DNA from: Cyclobacteriaceae bacterium
Lineage (GTDB): Bacteria > Bacteroidota > Bacteroidia > Cytophagales > Cyclobacteriaceae
Assembly: GCA_016787755.1 (NCBI GenBank)
Contig: JAEUUA010000004.1
Coordinates: 124,001 to 188,000, forward strand
Length of the DNA stretch: 64,000 bases
Direction of reading: 5' to 3'
This document shows positions 61,119 through 64,000 of the stretch, piece after piece (positions within the stretch are counted from its first letter, which is position 1; each line of letters begins with the position of its first letter). Made by a program: the position numbers and the translations under genes. The notes beneath the pieces were generated by a model. The model had not been told where the DNA came from, did not search any database, and saw nothing but the letters and a program-made list of their open reading frames with translations.

Positions 61119-61137
61119 TGAAAGTTACTTAAGTTTG
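61108..61137 (+). promoter_or_regulatory. Promoter of the mraZ-led division cluster
   Basis: TTG (61108-61110) and TAAGTTTG (61130-61137), an exact TAnnTTTG, are 19 bases apart. Transcription would begin near 61144, and the mraZ ATG is at 61170. The MraZ boxes lie on and around the -33 element. Confidence 0.7.
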
Positions 61138-61169
61138 CTTAGAGGAAAATAGACAACCACTACAAAGTC

Positions 61170-61619
61170 ATGACTTTCTTCACCAGCGAATATGAGTGTA
61201 AGCTTGATGCCAAAGGCAGATTGGTGCTGCCCGCGCGTATCAAAACCCAACTTCCCGAGCCAGATGGCGGTGGGCAGGAGCTTGTTATAAGGCGGGGTTT
61301 TGAGCAATGCCTCATTATTTATCCCATGGTGGAGTTTAAAAAGGTCTTCTCAAAAATTTCAGGTCTTAACGAGTTCAACGAAGAGTATCGCAAACTACAG
61401 CGCAACTTTTTGTCGGGCGTGGTAACGGTAGAGTTGGATAGCAACGGCCGGTTCCTGATCCCCAAGAATATGTTAACGTATGCCCAGGTCGATAAAGATG
61501 CGATGCTGGTGGGTACGGGTAGCAAAGTTGAGGTTTGGAATCCATCAATCTATGAGAAGCACCTGATTCAAGATCCCGGTGAGTTGTCTAAGCTGGCGGA
61601 AAAATACCTTAATGAGTAG
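61170..61619 (+). CDS. mraZ: Transcriptional regulator MraZ
   Basis: A 149-residue DNA-binding protein made of two SpoVT/AbrB-like swapped-hairpin domains, seen as DAKGRLVLPARIK (about residues 14-26) and DSNGRFLIPKNML (about 89-101). It forms rings that bind the GTGGK repeats and control the division and cell-wall cluster. Such repeats lie 50-76 bases upstream here, so autoregulation is expected. It is first in the order mraZ-rsmH-ftsL-ftsI, as in most bacteria. Length is typical. A CTGG-rich intergenic micro-repeat of 48 bp separates it from rsmH. Confidence 0.96.
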   Translation: MTFFTSEYECKLDAKGRLVLPARIKTQLPEPDGGGQELVIRRGFEQCLIIYPMVEFKKVFSKISGLNEFNEEYRKLQRNFLSGVVTVELDSNGRFLIPKNMLTYAQVDKDAMLVGTGSKVEVWNPSIYEKHLIQDPGELSKLAEKYLNE

Positions 61620-61695
61620 TTGTTGGGCGCTTGATACTGGTTGCTGGACACTTGATCCAATTAAAAAATGAGCAACCCCAATAACGAGCAACGAA
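61619..61695. repeat. Micro-repeat DNA overlapping the rsmH start
   Basis: CTGG-type words (TGATACTGGTTGCTGGACAC, 61632-61651) are followed, over the rsmH start, by a run of AACGAGCAACGAACAACGAG units (61681-61700). The coding part gives the atypical N-terminal residues NEQRTTS of RsmH. Similar CTGG words occur at 51437-51505. Confidence 0.4.
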
Positions 61696-62603
61696 CAACG
61701 AGTAGGTACCACAAGCCAGTGATGTTGAAAGAGTGTCTAGAAGGATTAGTAATAAATCCGGAGGGCATTTATGTAGATGTAACATTTGGTGGAGGTGGGC
61801 ATAGTATGGCAATACTCGAAAATCTGAAAGAAGGAAAATTGATTGCCTTCGATCAGGACGAGGACGCCAAGCGGCAGGCAGATAATATTAGCAGTCGTTC
61901 TTTTACATTTTGTCAGGCAAATTTCAGGTACATGAAACAGTACTTGAAGTTGAATGCGGCCAACCAGGTTGATGGCATCTTAGCTGATCTTGGAATTTCA
62001 TCGCATCAGATTGATTCGCCCGAGCGTGGATTTTCAACCCGCTTTGAAGGACCACTCGATATGCGGATGGATCAGAAAGGAAAACTTACTGCAGCCAAAA
62101 TTTTAAATGAGTATTCGGAAGGAGAGCTTCATAAAATTTTTGGCATGTATGGCGAGTTAAAGAATGCCCGCACGGCCGCAAAGACAGTAGTAGTTGCACG
62201 CACGGATAAACCGTTTGTGGCCACGCAGGATTTGAAGAATGCATTACAATCTATCGCTCCACGAGGAAAGGAGTTTAAATATTTCGCCCAGGTGTTTCAG
62301 GCGCTGCGCATTGAAGTAAATCAAGAGATGAAGGCACTTGAAGATTTTTTGCACCAATGTGGCGATGTAATGAAAACGGGCGGGCGGTTAGTAGTGATGA
62401 GTTATCATTCGCTGGAAGACAGAATGGTGAAGAACTATATAAACACCGGAAAGGTGTTTGGGGAACTTGAAAAAGATTTTTACGGAAACCCGATCAAACC
62501 TTTTCAATCGATCAACCGAAAGCCAATCGAGGCTTCGGAAGAAGAAGTAAAGGAAAATAATAGAGCCCGAAGTGCAAAACTTAGGGTAGCTGAAAAGATA
62601 TAA
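61668..62603 (+). CDS. rsmH: 16S rRNA (cytosine-1402-N4)-methyltransferase RsmH
   Basis: A 311-residue methyltransferase that uses S-adenosylmethionine to modify C1402 in the ribosomal P site. The core begins YHKPVMLKECLEGLVINPEGIYVDVTFGGGGHS, with the SAM-binding GGGGHS, followed by AFDQDEDAK, ILADLGISSHQID, FEGPLDMRMD, the helical lid and VMSYHSLEDRMVKNYI. The C-terminus ENNRARSAKLRVAEKI is typical. The first twelve residues (MSNPNNEQRTTS) are extra compared with the family's usual start and are encoded by micro-repeat DNA, so the true start may lie later; no in-frame ATG precedes YHKP, so 61668 is kept. Second gene of the cluster, followed by a repeat-filled 154-bp gap. Confidence 0.95.
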   Translation: MSNPNNEQRTTSRYHKPVMLKECLEGLVINPEGIYVDVTFGGGGHSMAILENLKEGKLIAFDQDEDAKRQADNISSRSFTFCQANFRYMKQYLKLNAANQVDGILADLGISSHQIDSPERGFSTRFEGPLDMRMDQKGKLTAAKILNEYSEGELHKIFGMYGELKNARTAAKTVVVARTDKPFVATQDLKNALQSIAPRGKEFKYFAQVFQALRIEVNQEMKALEDFLHQCGDVMKTGGRLVVMSYHSLEDRMVKNYINTGKVFGELEKDFYGNPIKPFQSINRKPIEASEEEVKENNRARSAKLRVAEKI

Positions 62604-62610
62604 ACTTATT

Positions 62611-62642
62611 CTCCCTCTCCTCTGGAGAGGGTTGGGGTGAGG
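62611..62642 (+). repeat. REP-like hairpin element, copy 1
   Basis: CCCTCTCC (62613-62620) and GGAGAGGG (62624-62631) form an 8-bp stem with a TCT loop, followed by TTGGGGTGAGG. It lies eight bases after the rsmH stop. A second copy lies 110 bases on. Such hairpin-plus-tail words resemble dispersed intergenic repeats in this phylum. Confidence 0.6.
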
Positions 62643-62722
62643 TAAGACATGAAAGGGTTAATGTGATTTAAAGAGAGAACGTGAATAAGTATATGGTAAT
62701 TATAACATTGGAAAAACAGTCA

Positions 62723-62754
62723 CCCTTCTCCTTTGGAGAAGGGATGGGGATGAA
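62723..62754 (+). repeat. REP-like hairpin element, copy 2
   Basis: CCCTTCTCC (62723-62731) and GGAGAAGGG (62735-62743) form a 9-bp stem with a TTT loop, followed by ATGGGGATGAAG, ending four bases before the ftsL ATG. Arm changes relative to copy 1 keep pairing. It covers the ftsL translation-initiation region. Confidence 0.6.
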
Positions 62755-62757
62755 GTT

Positions 62758-63165
62758 ATGAGCGAAAACAAATTTAGAATCGAACCTCAACGAAATCGTG
62801 GCAACGAAGCACGGGTGAAGCCTGCTGCTCCGGGGCCAAGTATTTTTTCGGGTCTTGAGAAGAAATTGAAACTGGAATCGTATTTCGAAGCGGGATTCCC
62901 AACGCAATACCTTCCTAAAATATTATTTGCCGTGTTTTTAAGTCTTTTATACATAAGCAATACGCATCATGCAGAGAAGGCCACGCGCAAGATTGATAAA
63001 ATGCAAATTGAAGTTGAAGACTTACGCGCTGATTACACTACGTTAAAGGCCGATATTATGTATGCCAGTAAACAAAGTGAAGTAGCAAGACGCGTAAAAG
63101 ATTTAGGATTAAAAGAAAGTTTGAACCCTCCTTATAAACTAGTTGTAGAGAAAGGTGAATATTAA
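62758..63165 (+). CDS. ftsL: FtsL-like cell division protein
   Basis: A 135-residue bitopic protein in the position of ftsL between rsmH and ftsI. It has a basic, disordered N-terminus (about residues 1-35, RIEPQRNRGNEARVKPAAPG) and one transmembrane helix (about 59-77, ILFAVFLSLLYISNT). A periplasmic coiled-coil follows (KIDKMQIEVEDLRADYTTLKADIMYASKQSEVARRVKDLGL), ending in short conserved-looking sequence SLNPPYKLVVEKGEY. This is the layout of FtsL/DivIC proteins, which couple FtsQ-B-L to FtsW-FtsI at the septum; sequence similarity across FtsL is low, so position and topology carry the call. It overlaps ftsI by 11 bases. A REP-like hairpin sits directly before its ATG. Confidence 0.85.
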   Translation: MSENKFRIEPQRNRGNEARVKPAAPGPSIFSGLEKKLKLESYFEAGFPTQYLPKILFAVFLSLLYISNTHHAEKATRKIDKMQIEVEDLRADYTTLKADIMYASKQSEVARRVKDLGLKESLNPPYKLVVEKGEY

Positions 63166-64000
63166 GAAGTCCATATTAGTACGCGTTCGGGTTGCATTTT
63201 TATGCGTGATGGTGTTTGCTGTTTGTGTGGCCGCGAAGATTGGGCATATTCAATTTGTGGATGGTGAAAAGTGGGAGAAGATGAGTGAAGAGATCAACTT
63301 TGATTTTAAGAAAGTAAAAGCGACCCGGGGTAATATCTATTCAGACAATGGCAGTTTGTTGGCTACCAGTTTGCCCTTTTATAAAGTAGCGATTGACCCC
63401 ACGCTGGCCAAGCCAGAAGTATTTAAAAGTGGCGTGGATTCGTTGAGTTTGTTGTTGGCGCGTTATTACAGAGACAAGTCATCCACTGAGTATAAGCAGA
63501 TGCTTAAAGATGCGCGTGCCTCAGGCCGGCAGTATATTGTTGTTAACCGCAAACAAATCAACTATCAGACAAAAAAAGAGATGATGAGTTGGCCCATCTT
63601 CCGCGAAGGAAGGTACAGGGGTGGAGTAATTTTTGAAAAGATAGATGTTCGGTATCGCCCCTTCTCAAACTTAAGTCGCAGAACGGTTGGTTTTGTAAAC
63701 GAAGATGGAAAAGGGGCAGGTCTTGAGTACAGTTTTGATAATGTGTTGGGTGGTCAGGATGGAGAAGCGCTGTTTCAAAAAATTGCGGGAAGCACCTGGA
63801 AGCCGGTGTTTGATGGTAATAGTGTGAAGGCAATCAATGGATTGGATATCCATACCACATTAGACATTAATCTTCAAGATGTAGCTGAGACATCTTTATA
63901 CCACGCCATGAAACGTCACAATGCCGATGAAGGAACGGTTGTCGTGATGGAAGTGAAGACCGGGCATATAAAAGCCATTTCAAATTTGAGTAGCGATGGA
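63155..64000 (+). CDS. ftsI: Penicillin-binding protein FtsI (PBP3-like), N-terminal part
   Basis: The first 282 residues of the septal transpeptidase, cut by the window edge. The start is GTG at 63155, inside the last codons of ftsL (11-base overlap), implying coupled translation. A short cytoplasmic stretch (NIKKSILVRV) is followed by a transmembrane helix (about residues 11-27). The pedestal domain follows with KKVKATRGNIYSDNGSLLATS, the class B PBP dimerisation motif. Later come YKQMLKDARASGRQYIVV, RRTVGFVNEDGKGAGLEYSFD and GLDIHTTLDINLQDVAETSL, then the start of the transpeptidase domain (GTVVVMEVKTGHIKAISN). The active-site SxxK lies beyond 64000. It builds septal peptidoglycan together with FtsW. 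Confidence 0.93.
   Translation, partial: MNIKKSILVRVRVAFLCVMVFAVCVAAKIGHIQFVDGEKWEKMSEEINFDFKKVKATRGNIYSDNGSLLATSLPFYKVAIDPTLAKPEVFKSGVDSLSLLLARYYRDKSSTEYKQMLKDARASGRQYIVVNRKQINYQTKKEMMSWPIFREGRYRGGVIFEKIDVRYRPFSNLSRRTVGFVNEDGKGAGLEYSFDNVLGGQDGEALFQKIAGSTWKPVFDGNSVKAINGLDIHTTLDINLQDVAETSLYHAMKRHNADEGTVVVMEVKTGHIKAISNLSSDG

Noticed and set aside
61081..61128. Short-period repeat that could suggest a CRISPR or satellite
   Set aside because: The unit is ten bases with GTGGK cores and is explained by MraZ binding sites; no spacers of CRISPR length occur.
62668..62907. Minus-strand open frame over the second REP-like repeat
   Set aside because: It crosses the start of ftsL on the opposite strand and consists of repeat-derived codons.

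Overview
The window reads as a chromosomal stretch of a free-living member of the Bacteroidota, most likely a Cytophagales-type bacterium. This is inferred from AT-rich intergenic DNA with TAnnTTTG-type -7 promoter elements, TonB receptors carrying N-terminal carboxypeptidase-regulatory-like domains, a type IX secretion (T9SS) C-terminal sorting domain, a PafA phosphatase, LytS/LytTR two-component genes, and the mraZ-rsmH-ftsL-ftsI division cluster. I saw no rRNA, tRNA, CRISPR array, transposase or phage gene.

Layout. 1-3742: the end of birA and a large secreted Asp-box propeller protein closed by a UUCG terminator. 3829-9754: a six-gene co-oriented locus with an ABC ATPase and FtsX-type permease, a DUF3299-like exported protein, a His/Cys-rich membrane protein, a TonB receptor and a lipoprotein; I infer transition-metal, probably zinc, acquisition. 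9764-18779 (minus strand): a compact run with a C39-like peptidase, an RLAN/ATP-grasp ligase, a GCS2-type ligase and an N-formylglutamate-amidohydrolase-like protein. These form a predicted amidoligase pathway of unknown product, and are followed by a helix-hairpin-helix protein and a very large SF1 helicase. 18898-32284: a cyclase-TPR sensor, S1/P1 nuclease, asparagine synthetase, outer-membrane barrel, FAD oxidase, NlpC/P60 lipoprotein, exported glycosylasparaginase, CutC and a T9SS-secreted CotH/lamin-tail protein.

32340-44418: an outer-membrane barrel with an unusual C-terminal extra domain, a LytS/LytTR pair, a DUF4412 protein, a GmhB-like phosphatase lacking two zinc cysteines, a polyprenol-phosphate glycosyltransferase, a barrel protein, an M20 amidohydrolase and an OmpA/PD40 protein. 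44546-49445: lon, hslU and a DUF4421 protein. 49515-60186: a DUF3089 lipoprotein, truA, an esterase, a pair of exported TldD/PmbA homologues, a TPR/WG-repeat protein and pafA. 60187-61169 is gene-poor but rich in structure: inverted hairpins flank a small membrane-protein gene, and a GC-rich candidate structured RNA is followed by MraZ operator repeats with a near-ideal promoter. 61170-64000 is the start of the dcw cluster.

Most promising for follow-up are the amidoligase operon, the exported TldD/PmbA pair, the structured element at 60866-60960 and the hairpin-flanked cassette at 60266-60760. Family assignments rest on recognised motifs and memory of families; no database search was run.
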